The notes beneath the pieces are model-generated. The model made no database searches. It had not been told where the DNA came from and was given only the letters and a program-made list of their open reading frames with translations. A program made the position numbers and the translations under genes. From Kalmusia sp. IMI 367209 (Eukaryota > Ascomycota > Dothideomycetes > Pleosporales > Didymosphaeriaceae): a stretch of 64,000 bases of DNA. Location: NCBI GenBank assembly GCA_027946365.1, contig JAPEUQ010000013.1, positions 496,001-560,000 on the forward strand, in the 5' to 3' direction. Positions 11,074-22,753 of this stretch are shown piece after piece. Each line of letters begins with the position of its first letter. Position 1 is the stretch's first letter.

Positions 11074-11614
11074 TGCAGACGTTCATTCTGAACACCCACA
11101 CCATCGCTATGATTCTGTTAATCTAGGGCTTTTGAGATAGTAGAATTGAATGAGATGGGACCAGTGACGCTTCAGAACGTGGTTAATGGAGATGTCGAAA
11201 TGATGACGCAAAATTTCCTTAACGGAGACGAATATCTTTCTAGTAGTCAGTCACGCATCAGCCGGATCAGTCTTTATTTTATTGACTAATGTTATCCCTT
11301 GTCGGACGTCGTTGCTGCACCAGGTTTTCCACCATGACCACTTTTTTCCAACACAACGCCCTGCAGCTAATTTAGGTTTTAAGCACATGATCCGTATTTC
11401 TTGTCTTGCAAGGCGTTGGCTCAGGCCTTCTCCTCGGACCCGTCATTGCGGTCCTTCACCTCTGATAGTACCACTTGCGATTTTTCTCCTTCAGCATTGT
11501 CATCTTCCCTCATTCGCATACTTCTGCTTCTGGGACTTGCTTTTGTCTGTTTGGCTTGCAGATTCTGAACTGTCATTGCCTCTCTCCTCATTCATTCATT
11601 TCATCTCCAGTGCT
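11074..11614. other. Intergenic, 541 bp
   Basis: It holds the 3' flank of membrane paralogue B and CT-rich sequence. Long open frames cross its right end on both strands, but none looks coding. Confidence 0.4.
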
Positions 11615-12626
11615 TTACTTGCATTTTCCAGGTTCACCACCTCTGGATCGACCTTGGGCTTCTTTTGGGGGGCTCTCATGCACACTTATAGCCTTCCTTT
11701 TTTTGAAACGACCAAGGTCAGAATTTCGCTCTCCAATCATCTGGTTCTTCGCACCTCCGCTGATGCTTACCGGCTGCTTTTCGGTGCTGGGCGCGCTGGT
11801 ACTGGCTTTTTGATGGTGGGTTTCACTCCAATATGTGTGATCGCGCTCTTCCTGATCGTACACGGCGCACGCACGTGAACAAAATATCATACCGACTTCT
11901 TGACTAGCACCGGAGTTTCCTACAATGTCATGCGTCACACTCTTTGGAAGCCTTCCATAGCTTGGAGTCCATAGTGGCTCGCAGCTATTCTTTAGCTCTT
12001 TCGCTCCTTCAACGGATCGCAGAGTACGTCGCCTTTCTCCTTTAATTCGCGCGAGCCCAGCTGTCTCTTTGATGACTTGAGCTCCTCGCTCTTCGATTCT
12101 CCACATGAGTTGTGCAAACGCGGATTGGCGGCTGCCCGCATCCTCGTCATACATTATCACCTTCTTTCCGCGGGTGATATCCATGCGCCAGCTTGTGACG
12201 GTTGCTGCGTGTGAGGCACGTGATGTAGTGCTTTCACAGATCTGTAAGATTAATAAGACAAAGTGGGTCTTTTCGGAATCGGCTGCACAATGAGCCGGAG
12301 TAGACAAAAACAACCCACAGTAGTTTTCACGATAGACAGAATTCAACTTTTTTCCAAATCCTCTTCTCCCCAACACAGCTCTTTCTGCCATACACGAGAA
12401 CAGCGTTGAACTCCTCTAGTGGCGGAAGATCTCTACCGTATTTTTCGCGAATGAGGAAGCATAACGTGTTGACAACTTGAGTACATTCGCTGCGAGAGAG
12501 GTTGGTAGTGACGGCAAACAATGCCATAAAGCGGACGTGGAGTGGCTCGCGATTCTCGTCAGCTATGTTGACCTGCTTGCTAGCATCGACGATGTGCCTG
12601 GGCCCTGTGCCCCTCTTTTTGGCCAT
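11615..12626 (-). CDS. Doubtful hypothetical gene, two open segments in different frames
   Basis: One frame starts at the ATG at 12626 and encodes a basic opening (MAKKRGTGPRHIVD) followed by about 70 residues of balanced, protein-like composition. It stops at 12327. A second frame, open from 12391 to 11615, contains a charged stretch around MDITRGKKVIMYDEDAGSR. They could be joined by an intron, for instance a GTGTAT donor near 12390 and a CTTACAG acceptor near 12242, which keeps phase 0, but the donor is weak. The second half of the downstream frame is low in hydrophobic residues and may be non-coding. A long frame on the other strand (11282-11878) overlaps it. I do not recognise a family. 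Confidence 0.3.
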
Positions 12627-12820
12627 GACATCGAGTCGTGCTTGTTGGGGTTGGGTTGAGTCGAGGTGTGGGGCGCGCACACATGCAGGAACAAGCAATC
12701 ACCTTAATACACGGTATAAGACCAAGCACATGAGCATAGGTCCGCAGCATCGAATTAAGCCCCATTTTTATAGATAGCGTCCATACTCTAAACCCATCCA
12801 AGTATATGACCAACTCGCAC

Positions 12821-14503
12821 CTAGAAAGAGGCTCGTGGTCGAACCCAAACCTTAAATTTCGGGTATACAAAGAACGCGCATCGCGCGACCATAGGTGACG
12901 TTTCATCTTCAAAAAAGATATCGAAATTTCGGACAACCTGGGGTATAGCCTTTGTCAACTCGAGGAGGCTGATATTTTTCCCAATGCAGGTTCGCGAGCC
13001 AGCTCCAAACTAGTGAGAGTGATAATCAGCTTCTTGTCCACATGTTTAGGAGACATACGAACCGGAATCCACACAGCTTCTCTGGGGTCAGATTTTCCGT
13101 CGTTAAGCTTGAGCCAACGTTCCGGCTTAAATTCGTGAGCATCTGGACCATATATGTCTTTGCTGTAGTGAAGCGCCCAGGCATTTGCGCCGACCTCAGA
13201 CTGCGATATGTGCATTAGTACGAGAGAGTATTCATTTTATTCCCTTGACTTACTCCTTCTGGGAAATTAACTCCAGCCAAATTTGCCCCGCCTTCAGGAA
13301 CGACTCGAGCGAGCATCGTTCCCACAGCAGGATGGATGCGCAGGGTCTCCTTGATCACAGCTTGAAGGTACGGCATGTTCTGGGCTTCTTGGAATGTGAC
13401 TGGATCAGAGATGCGACCCTCTCCAGCCATAGTGTCGATTTCATGACGAAGGCTCGCCAATTTTTCGGGATTCTTGTAGAGATAGAAGAAAGTGGCGCTT
13501 AAACTAATAGCCGTGGTATCAGACCCAGCAGCAATGTTCGCACCAGCTGCGTCGAACATATTGTCTGCAGCAATTCGATGAGCCGTCTCCAAGTCCATCA
13601 ATTTCTTCAAAAAGGTATCGTACTTCGAGTTTTCTGAAGCAAAAGCATTTTTTTCGCGATGCTTTTCAATCTGGGTAGCCGTGTAGCGTCTTACTATCGC
13701 GGCGGGTGACTCCTTGCCCAAGAGTTCACTCAACCATCGCAACCAAGGATGGAGTTCAGGAACTATGCCATTAGTTGATATATAGTCGTTGACCCAATGG
13801 ATGCCCTTGATCATGTCGTGAACATCGCCCTCGTTTTCCATCATGTCGAAACTCTGTCCGAAAGTGATTTCGCCGATGACATCGAAGGCATAATATTGTG
13901 CAAATTGGGGGAGCGAAAAGAGGCGATTCTCATCCGCAAATTGTCGTAATTTTCTGATACACACTCGGGTCATTCTGTCGACAGCATCTTCGTAGGATAT
14001 AATGGTTGACATGGTAAACAAAGAGCTGATCTTCCTGCGCCTGTCCTTGTGTTCATTTCGGTCCCTCATCGCGAAAAGATTGGGGGGATCGCCCAACGGA
14101 CTATAGTAGGCAGATTTGGCAAACGAACCACCCAATTCATAGATGACTTTGATATCTTGAGGTCTGGTGAAGCTATATCGATTTGGGCCCATACGAACAA
14201 CTGAGCCTGATATACCACAGCTTAGCATCCCGATTCAAAATTTGAAATTGAAAGTCACGAACCATATTTCTCATGTAGGCGAATATACTCAAGGTTAGAG
14301 TCGCCCTTGAGAACAGCGCGGTATTCCCACCACTTTGTAAATCGGGTCAACAACGGGCCCGGTACTCTCCTTGTAGGAGATACTATGAAGCCATGCAGGG
14401 CTGGTAGAAGCCAGAAAGAAACGAATATAGCAATCGGAAGTAGAAAGATGATTGAAGTAGACTCTAGTGAGACAACAGTCCGTAGGTTACTAAGGAGAGG
14501 CAT
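12821..14503 (-). CDS. Cytochrome P450 monooxygenase (506 aa), pisatin-demethylase-like
   Basis: Four exons: 14503-14263, 14206-13254, 13200-13063 and 13009-12821. Two of the three donors are GTTCGT and one is GTAAGT; the frame closes at 506 aa. The protein starts with a membrane anchor (about residues 18-38) and a Pro-rich hinge (RRVPGPL). It has the I-helix oxygen-binding motif AAGSDTTAIS, the K-helix ExxR in KETLRIHP, an FKPERW meander motif, and the heme loop FGAGSRTCIGKN with the Cys ligand at about residue 452. It is therefore a complete microsomal P450 that should hydroxylate or demethylate a small lipophilic substrate with an ER reductase. Similarity to the pisatin demethylase/benzoate hydroxylase type is from memory. 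No biosynthetic core enzyme lies nearby, so a detoxification role is as likely as a biosynthetic one. Confidence 0.9.
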
Positions 14504-14581
14504 AGTGTAGCATTGTGATACTAGTAAGGAAAGTATAGCTCTATAAGTACTCGCTGCTCATCACAAACTACCCATGTCATC

Positions 14582-14788
14582 GTCGCGATGTTGCTACCAC
14601 CGAGTCCGACTAATACGGTCGAGCAAAGCCTTAGAATCAATGAGTTTTCCGACGCAATATTGTAATCATCAATCCCGATGCAAGGCTATTGGGTGAACGA
14701 TCTATACGATCAAGTCGTCGTCGCAATGTTATAACCACCGACGCCGATACACTGCAGTTGGATAAAGGTTTGATTGGCTCGCCTCGCG
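14582..14788. repeat. Degenerate tandem repeat, three units of 69 bp
   Basis: Units begin at 14582, 14651 and 14720, exactly 69 bp apart. The first 30 bp of each unit are similar (GTCGCGATGTTGCTACCACC, GACGCAATATTGTAATCATC and GTCGCAATGTTATAACCACC); the remaining 39 bp are much less alike. The period is 23 codons and keeps frame, but units 2 and 3 each have a TAA where unit 1 has a sense codon. This looks like decayed coding repeats, though a non-coding origin is possible. Confidence 0.5.
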
Positions 14789-15549
14789 TGCCGCTATCAG
14801 ATGTCCAGACAGCTTGGCAGGCACATGCCAATCGATCAACTAGTTGATCCACATTCTCTTGGTGATAGAGATAGTAAGTCCAGGAAGATACAGTGTCCGA
14901 CATGGGTATACAAACTTGGACCGATATGGTGTCCGAGCGCGGCAATTGGATTATATGCTAGCCGGGCGCGGAAACGGGAAATCGCACCGCCCGAGTGAAA
15001 ATCATCACTTACACCATGCGTCGATGCTTTGTAAGAAATGATGTACTCATTGAATGTTTTCACTCGTGCGAGAGCCCTCCTTTTACCAAGCCACACTGAT
15101 TCGCAGTTTCACTGCCATAAACCATCACACTAGTTCGGGTATTCGGTACGCGTACGTCCCGCTGCATCATAAAATAAGGACTCAATTGTTGTATGAGAAA
15201 TTGACCAACAATAAGGTCAAACCATTTAGAGATAGGAGCACATGCAGCTATAGAAAGCTCAAATTAACTATTCGATTCTCAGTGCCAATCGAGATTGCCG
15301 TCCAGCGTCGTCAAGATCCGCCACAGCGTTCGGATCAACTTCAGCGCAATGGAGATGTACAGAACGTCTTCGTGGAGCATAACCTTGATGCGTATTTTAA
15401 TAGGGGTTTCCTATAGCATGCACGGTCGAGCTATAAATGAATACGACATCTGGTCGAATTGGAGAAGTTAGTATGGTTTAGCATTACCCAAGAAAGTGAT
15501 TGCGATATTTGAGTCGAAGATATGAAATACGTGTTTGTATCGTTCTTAG

Positions 15550-15850
15550 ACTGCGATTGAATGTTCTGACATAATTGCGTCGCCAATAGGAAGTCCGCAT
15601 CTGCGCCAGTCCCTAGGAGAAAAACTTGTTCAGATACTTTGGAGCATTATTGAGCGATATTTCGCTCGCCACATGCAAGTACGATATGTTGGATTACTAA
15701 TGCTAACTCCATGATACAGAAGATGTTCCTGATATTCTCATGGAAACTTCGCGGGAGCATCCTATTCCCGAGGAGGCTGGGTTCTCCGAAGCAAGGCGTC
15801 ACAAACAATTGAAGGCGATGCTTGATTTTTTGAACATTATTGAAAGTTAA
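15550..15850 (+). pseudogene. Possible coding relic, unidentified
   Basis: One frame from 15550 reads through a protein-like stretch with a GSPHLRQSLGEKLVQ segment to about 15680. After a possible intron (GTACGA at about 15679, ATACAG at about 15720) a second stretch reads PDILMETSREHPIPEEAGFS and ends at TAA 15848-15850. The phases across that intron do not fit, and no start codon or upstream exon is apparent, so it is either broken or chance. I do not recognise the family. Confidence 0.25.
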
Positions 15851-16052
15851 TCACTGAAGAAATAAAGATTCACGAGATGGTCACAAGGTGCATACATATA
15901 TCTAGATCAAATCCCGGATTCTACCGTGCCTCCAAGTTTAGCTCGGCCAAACTGCGGTTCGAGACTTTGGCTCTAGTATTTCATCGTATCTCTATAGTCA
16001 ATATTCTATTCCGTTTCTTCTGATTAATACGAGCTATAGCCACCCTAATCAG

Positions 16053-17230
16053 CTACGGCTCGTCCACAATCGCCGCCCTCGTAATGAAATCTTCCCCTCG
16101 CGCATACTGCGCGGGCCACCACGCCTCGTTCGTCTCCTGTCGTGAAGTCCACTTACTAACTCCACTCGACGACCGACTCCACCCCGACAGTTTCTCGAGC
16201 CACTTGTTACTAGATAATTTTCTCACCGCGCCGTTGGGATGGTAAACTTCCGATGGTCGTGAATTTCGGTGACGTCGTAATATCCGCGGAAGATAAGGGC
16301 AGCAACCAACGATGATAACGATGCCCAGCTCTGCCATACTGCTTGATTGTTAGCCGGAGGAAAGGTAATAGTAGGCCTTCATTACCATATAAGCCCCGTT
16401 TGCGTAAGGAGCCAAGTCTTGTCCGGACGCTCGAGGATAAGCACGCGGAAGTACATGCCTAAACACCCAATCGCGACCGCACTATATATCTGTCACTTCT
16501 TCTGTTCTCAGTCTTTCTGTAACTCGAAAACTTACATAGCCCCCACCGCGAAGACCGCCAAGATAGAAAGCTTTTTTCTCACATCCATCTTCAGCTTCCA
16601 AATTGCCCAAATCGGCACAAGGAAAGCCTCAACATCACTCAACGTATTCAATCCACCAATTGCCATATTCAATTTATTCGAGTCCATGCACCTTCCTTCT
16701 ACACTCGGATCCCACATTTTGCTCCTTGGCCAGCACGTAAAGATATACAAGAAGAGAAATGTTGTATATGCGACCGCATTAACCACTAGGCTTATACTAA
16801 TGACCCAATACACACAGTCTCTTATCGCAGGCGTACTAAAGATACGTTTGAATTGTAAAAACACCGTGGCTTTAGCAAAGCCCCCGGAAATCGTGTACGC
16901 CATGAAGATGTAGTTGTAGCGGCGGGAGCCGGTGATGAGGGTAGAAAGGGGCACGTCCCACATGTGACGTGCCATTGAGTGAGACGAATTGATGCATATG
17001 ATCGTGGCTTGTGCGATCAATGCGATCCAGGCAGTGTAGGAGAAGACGTCTTCGGGGCGGAGGGTGCGAGTGCATACGTTCTCGTAGACCCGGAGGAGCA
17101 CAAATAGCAGTGTGATTGACTGGACCGTTACTGTACATGCGATGACAGCAGGGACGAGGCTTGGAGGGTCGATGAAATTCGAATGTAACCCTGGAGGAGG
17201 TGGGCTCGCCGGTATACTGCTAAGATTCAT
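16053..17230 (-). CDS. Pth11-like integral membrane receptor, fungal rhodopsin domain (358 aa)
   Basis: Three exons: 17230-16536, 16481-16386 and 16338-16053; the introns start GTAAGT and GTAATG, both phase 2. The product has about seven hydrophobic segments. Features typical of the fungal rhodopsin-domain family are present: a conserved Cys-Trp-Pro (TCWP) in the third loop, a CMDSNKLNMAIGGLNTLSD block before segment 6, an AIWKLKMDVRKK basic loop, and a LLTQTGL...VGCCPYLP ending. The short middle exon restores the missing segment (MYFRVLILERPDKTW), which supports the gene model. Proteins of this group sit in the plasma membrane and in some fungi sense host or surface cues; here that is inference. 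No CFEM domain precedes the membrane region, and the cytoplasmic tail is short. Confidence 0.85.
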
Positions 17231-18036
17231 AATTGAAATGGTGGACGCTCGGACTTAGACCATGGGTACTCCCTTGATGATCTACGTTGTACATTAATAC
17301 TATGTTCCGGGATTAGAAAGCAGCCGAGTATGTGGCCGTGTAGCGGTGTGGAACAAAGAGTGTCCTGTTGCTCAGCTAGAACGTTATAGCCTTAGGGCGG
17401 CTGCAATACCCGAAGCACAAAGAATGCTGCCTCGGCCCTAATTATTTCCAGCTGACTTTAACTTGAGCTTGTATGCTTGATGTGATAAGTGTTGAGGGGG
17501 CGCTTCTTGGTGCCTGCGTAATTGGCGCTTGGCTTTGACAAGAGAAGGCGCCATGGACTGTGACGTCGCATCGTACGGCGTCTTGCCATAAAGGTAAGGC
17601 TTTCCATTTTACTGTTAGAGGGAACTTTGCGCGGAATGCAGCCTTGATTACTCCGAGAGAAAGGTCGGAGTGTTGTACGGTACAACCGGCTGTTCAAAGA
17701 GCTGGCCACGCGCTTTCTTCCATAGTGAGCTCGCTTGCGGTATAATCACCTTAATACTTTCTCAGATAACCTCCTAGTTGACTACAGGATCTAGCCTTGG
17801 GTACATAAAAGAAAAATTCCGAGATCACTCCTGGCTGCACCCAGGAGAATGGAGACTCAAGATTCGACGGTACATCGTATGATTCTTGTAGAAAAACACC
17901 TTTTAGTCGTTACCCGGCCTCGAAACACCACAAAGGAAAATTAACACACTATTCCAATTAGCTCGTAGCGGACCTTAATAGACTAAGTGTCTCGTAATAC
18001 GAACTCCGGCCTTCAATTTCAACTTCATCGCTGACC
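17231..18036. other. Intergenic, 806 bp
   Basis: This is the upstream flank of the receptor gene and the 3' flank of the GH43 gene. Small open frames around 17458-17745 on both strands lack coding features. Nothing else is seen. Confidence 0.5.
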
Positions 18037-19822
18037 CTAAATAATATAATCTCCCCACTTCTCTTCAAAATAAACCTCCCTCACCGACCTAAACCCAATC
18101 TCCCGTGAATCATAGGAGAACGGGAGACTGTTCCCAGTTGCATACAGTGCGAACATTGCGCCGTCAAATCCTGACGGCAGCAGGTCAGGAGAAAACTCTT
18201 TAAGCCAGGTTACTGTCGCATTTCCCCTCGAATACCCCAGCTTATACAGCTTCGGTTCCGATCTCACATGGAGCCTGAAATCCTCAGGAATAGTGCTGAA
18301 GTCGAGACGTGTCTCAGTGGTATTAGGCCGCACCCCAGGCCCAGGCCCATTGCGAGTCGAGTCGACGAAGATACACATGCCTGTTGAGTTTGCACATCCA
18401 CGAAGCCCGATGTCTTGGTGGTTTGACTCGCTTTGGTAAGCCGATATACCGATGGCTTCCCAGGGTCCTAGGCTCTTGTGCGTGGGGAGCAGTGTAGCAG
18501 TGAACGTCATATTAATTGACATCTGTTTACGTAAGATAGCCGCAGGAGTGTCACGATCGCTGAGAGTGAACACATTAGGTATAAGTAGTAGACCGTCAGT
18601 ATCGCCAGTTTCTGAACCGAGACGATAGTTATTAGTGTATGGTGTGCGCAATTGGTACCAGGACGGCGCAAGTTCGGTTCCGGAAAATGTTTCCTCGAAG
18701 GGTGGTGGAGGCCACTTCTGATCTGGTGCGTAGTCGAAGCTCTGGCTCATCAAGAGAGGCTTTCCAGAGTTTATGGTTGGCCAGTCATCTTCCCAGGATA
18801 CGGGTGCGAAGAAGGTTTCTCGACCGAGAGGTGAGTACTTTCCAACATAGCGTTTTGCGAGGAAAGTTGCGAACCACTTTCCATCTGGCGTGTTTGAGAA
18901 AGTCGCATGTCCAGTATTGCCAATTGTGAGACTCGTATTGGCGCCATTGAATATCAACGGATTGGTAGGTGAGGCTTCCCATGGCCCTTCCGGCGATCTT
19001 GAACGTGCGATACTAGCACGATGGGTTGCACCTGTTCCACCCTCTGCTATGAGTAAATAGTAATATCCATCTTTATCGAATAATTTCGGGCCCTCCGGTC
19101 TCACGGACGAAGTAACAGGGAGCGTGCCGTTCCAAATCCGTCGATACGGCCCAGTGCATTTACCACTTTTCAGGTCAATCTGACACTGCGATATCCCCCA
19201 GATCTGGTCAAAGCCATTATTCAGACCCATGAGTGTGAGATAGTCTTTCGATGTAGCCGGATCGCGATATAGGTGTGGGTCTATCCCGTATGGGTCTGCC
19301 CAGATAGGGCTAGACCAGGTCTTGAGATCCTGAGATGTGACCCAGAATATGCGCGGCCAAGTTCTTGAGTTAGGATCGGAGCCCCACATAACCATAGAGG
19401 TCATATAAAAAGTGCCATCGATGTAGGATAATGATGGTGCCCATACGCCTGAGATGGATTGTTAGTAGCCCATATTGCAGTCGCATGAGTAGCATTATGG
19501 CATTTGTACCGTTGTTCGTACGACTTCCGTATAATGGCAGCGCATTAGATTCGCCGATAGCATGCGATATTAAATCCCAGTCGGCAAGGTTCTTCGATTT
19601 GTATATGGGGACTCCAGGGTATACATTGAAGGATGATACGGCGATGTAGTAGGTCTCGTCGACCCTTAGGACATGCGGATCAGGATTCCATCTTGAATCG
19701 GTAATTAGATTAGTCATGAAAGTTTAAGGATAAATCTACCCTCGAATGATTGGGTTCTTTAGCGCCTTTACACCGACGCTAAACGCTACGCAAGTGACAG
19801 TTAGGAATTTAAACAGTATCAT
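18037..19822 (-). CDS. Secreted GH43 glycosidase, beta-xylosidase/arabinosidase type (558 aa)
   Basis: Three exons: 19822-19740, 19691-19510 and 19448-18037. The first exon encodes a signal peptide (MILFKFLTVTCVAFSVGVKA) plus KNPIIR. A 48-bp intron (GTAGAT...CTAAT...CAAG) joins it in phase to GWNPDPHV, which holds the catalytic-base Asp near residue 32. An apparent ATG at 19717 lies inside that intron and would give a truncated, unsecreted protein. Other GH43 features are VWAPSL, the transition-state Asp in GIDPH (about 145) and the acid Glu in RPEGP (about 207). A C-terminal beta-sandwich-like region follows from about 330 and fits the GH43 C2 module. The enzyme probably removes xylose or arabinose from plant hemicellulose outside the cell. 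Exact substrate cannot be read from sequence. Confidence 0.9.
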
Positions 19823-20464
19823 CGTCCCGCGTCAAAATAAGAGAAAAGGCTCATAGGAAGCGATTCATAACACGACTGACGCGAGATTTGAATTATTTTA
19901 ACCGTTTTGCATACTGGGTTGCGTAACATGTTGGCATTATATGTCATGTTCGGTGGGGTACAAGGCACCGGTTCATGTATATCCTTGACGGAGGAAACGA
20001 TGCCCTTCAACACATTAGTAACGCTAGCTTACATAGGAAATTTGGGGTATACAGATGTACAATAACCATCTTGGCTGTTCGCTCTGCACATCGTTTATTC
20101 CACCAATGACTGGCGTTGTCACGTGTCGATCGGTACATCTGTGGTCAGCTTCCCACCAGAAATCGGTTCCTGCTAGGACTTTCATCTATGATTCGGGGCA
20201 CCAACGAAAAATGAAATGTAGGTTTGTTGTTCCTAGCGGGTGCTGTTTGATACAGTCGTGCATCATCTTGACGGAGGAAGTTGCAGCCGGGACCCGGCAA
20301 AACATGCAGATACCAAAAAAAAAATTGCTGAAGTACATCCATAGACTCCACTAGGAAATAACGTTACTAAGGGGTATCGATATTAAACAAAAATGAAACT
20401 TCAGTGTGCTCAGTTACCTCCTTGCATCAAAAAAAACCTGACTAGAGTAAGAAAGAAAGACCAC
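19823..20464. other. Intergenic, 642 bp
   Basis: This is the upstream flank of the GH43 gene and the 3' flank of the F-box gene. It contains A-tracts at 20317-20325 and near 20430. No coding frame is supported. Confidence 0.5.
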
Positions 20465-21982
20465 TCAAATATCACTTCCGAGATCTTCGAACGCGTTATC
20501 AGGAATGGAAACGGCTTCAATTGAAGCTTGCAATAGCAACACAACTTGTTGCATGTTCTCCTGCTGCTTTTTCCACATATTGACTCTCTTCTCTTCCGCC
20601 GCCCTTACTTCATCACTCCAGGAAAAGGGATTGATCGGAACCTTGGGGAGACTGAAGATCAATTGCCTGACGCCCGTCTCACCCAACCCAACATCTCTCC
20701 ATTCTGCATAAACACGCTCAATAGCATTTACTTCGATGACCATACGGTTGCGATCATCAGCTAGCTGCCTTAGACGGTCGTATTCTTCCTTGCTCATTCG
20801 AGCTTCCCTACGGAGCTTCATGAGAAGTGCGATTGAATTGCTTTCAGCGCGCTCTATTCGGCGGAAATCCTCTGCCGGCTGAATTATATATGGTTGGTTG
20901 TATATTGCAGGTAATAGGCGCAAACCCCAAGTGATGAGGGAATAGCTTCGGTGATCTGATTTGAGACACGCAAAGAGTCGCTGCCGACGTACATCTCTTA
21001 GACAATCCTCTTCGTGACTGAAAGTGAAAGAAGATCCGCGTTTCTACTTGTATGTCAGAACTGCTTGTCACCTACTATGTATTTCCCTATAAGCCGGAAA
21101 ATATAGGGCGAGGACTGATAAGCAACCGGTATCCAAAGTTGCATTACTCACCTGATCCATAGTAGCCTTCAATAGCGTTTCTGTCTTTAAGAATTGGAAT
21201 AGTAGATCCCGCCATTTGACCGTCACCGTCTTATTGGATAAGTCAACATGAAGCTTTGCCTGCAATGCTTCTGTAGGAATCTCGAGGTCCAAAACTGCAC
21301 CGTCCAAGCACATACACCACTTCAACTTTCCATAAGTTTCTGGATCACCCTCAAGCTTCAATGCGCGGAGCATGGCGTGCCAAGCGCGCCGATTCTCGCT
21401 TCCGGCAAATCGTAAGTCCTGTAAGGTGAACAGCTCGTGCCAAACATCGTCGATATGAAAAGTAGCATGAGCGCTTCCCCATTTGGGCATGCCTATCCTA
21501 GGGTCCTTTGCTTTGATAAAGTTCTCAAGACGCTCGTATCTGCAGCGCATGACAGCAATGTTCTCGTATGCTAATTCATCCAACCACATTTTCCCAAAGT
21601 CCTCCTTCGTACCTAGATAGCCAATGATCTCAGCCCTTCTAAGGTAGCTATACATGACAGGACCGTCGATGCAGTCACGAAAGCCGCGGCACACCAACCG
21701 CCATTGTAAAATGTGTGCGATCGGCACGTATTCGACGATATGAAAGAGGATTTCGGCAGGGAGTTGGGGTAGGCCATAAGAGGAATTGCGGTCCTGGCTT
21801 GCATCGATGGAGTTGATGAGGGCGAAGACATCGTCCTGGTCGAAACCGATATTGATGTGACGAGCAAGATAGGACGGCAGCGAAGGTTCATCATTGGAAG
21901 GCACACAGGCTGTACGATCCAACGCCGACCCAAGGATCTCGCTCAATTGCATGCACAGATTCGTACGCGAGTTGGAGCTCAT
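20465..21982 (-). CDS. F-box protein, unknown substrate (469 aa)
   Basis: Two exons: 21982-21152 and 21043-20465. The intron is GTGAGT...TAG, 108 bp, phase 0; the two alternative AG sites just upstream would bring an immediate stop. An F-box lies at about residues 70-110 (LPQLPAEILFHIVEYV...LVCRGFRDCI), the motif that binds Skp1 in SCF ubiquitin ligases. The following 190 residues are typical of the long fungal F-box proteins, with no WD40 or LRR repeats that I can see. The last 150 residues are rich in charged residues and probably helical or coiled-coil (SKEEYDRLRQLADDRNR). It should present an unidentified protein for ubiquitination. It diverges from the AtuA-like gene. Confidence 0.8.
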
Positions 21983-22753
21983 GGCGACATGCGCCGAGCT
22001 ATTGTTAAAGGCTGGAAGCCGAACGTGGGATGCTTCGGCGGGGGTGGCATGGAGCAGACGCGGGCGCTTGGGCCATTTGTCTTTGGCATCACGTGCTGTC
22101 CCGCTCGGCTTCAGACGACATGTTTTCTCACTACGGCCCAGCCCCCAGAGCGCATTGCTATCAAGCTTCCAGTCACCAGCGCGAAGAGCAGGATTTATTA
22201 ATGCTGTCCTTGTGCGTGAGGATATTGCCTGACCTCCCGAATCATGGAAGAGGGCAATATGTCAGGCCTACTTCTTGTCAACATCGGCCGAGCTGTCCGC
22301 AGCATCGTAGAGACATTACGGATTTAAGCATCCGTCTTATAACTCATTCCGAGCTGCCGACGTCTTAGATACCGACACTCCGCGAAGCCCAAGGGCCCGC
22401 GTGGGGTGCACGTGATCGATGCCCCTCCAGCTCGCCGGGTATACTCGGCAGCCTCTAATAATTCCCCAGTCGTCTTGAAGACCTATATGAATATGGCTAG
22501 CGTCATCGTTCCCGACTGTGGGGTGCAGTAGTCTCCACCTTCAGAGCGTCCCGGCTTTGACTGTCTACGGAAATGGACAACCGCTAGCTATCTTGTATGC
22601 GTTCTAATTCCTAGAGAATCGGAATTCGTGCCGATTTGGAAACCTATATCATAGCGAACGATTCGCTACTAAGAATTTTGATCCAGCAAGCTTTCTCCCA
22701 TTTGCCTTCATCCTTCTCTGTCATTTTCGTGCTCAAAGATACCCAGCTTAATT
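21983..22753. promoter_or_regulatory. Divergent promoter region between F-box and AtuA-like genes
   Basis: These 771 bp separate the two start codons and must contain both promoters. A GCACGTGATC motif (E-box-like CACGTG) lies near 22408. Open frames that run through it from the F-box side are the antisense of that gene. No other element is clear. Confidence 0.5.

Larger units (their letters stand above)
14504..16052. other. Gene-poor 1.5 kb with relic-like sequence
   Basis: No intact gene is visible. It contains the 69-bp tandem repeat and the possible coding relic listed separately. Open frames on both strands (for example 15054-15416, +) are short and show no family motif. AT content looks higher than in neighbouring genes. 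Confidence 0.5.

Noticed and set aside
11282..11878. 198-codon plus-strand frame
   Set aside because: Ser/Phe/Leu composition looks like CT-rich DNA read in frame, no motif, and it overlaps a slightly more plausible minus-strand model.
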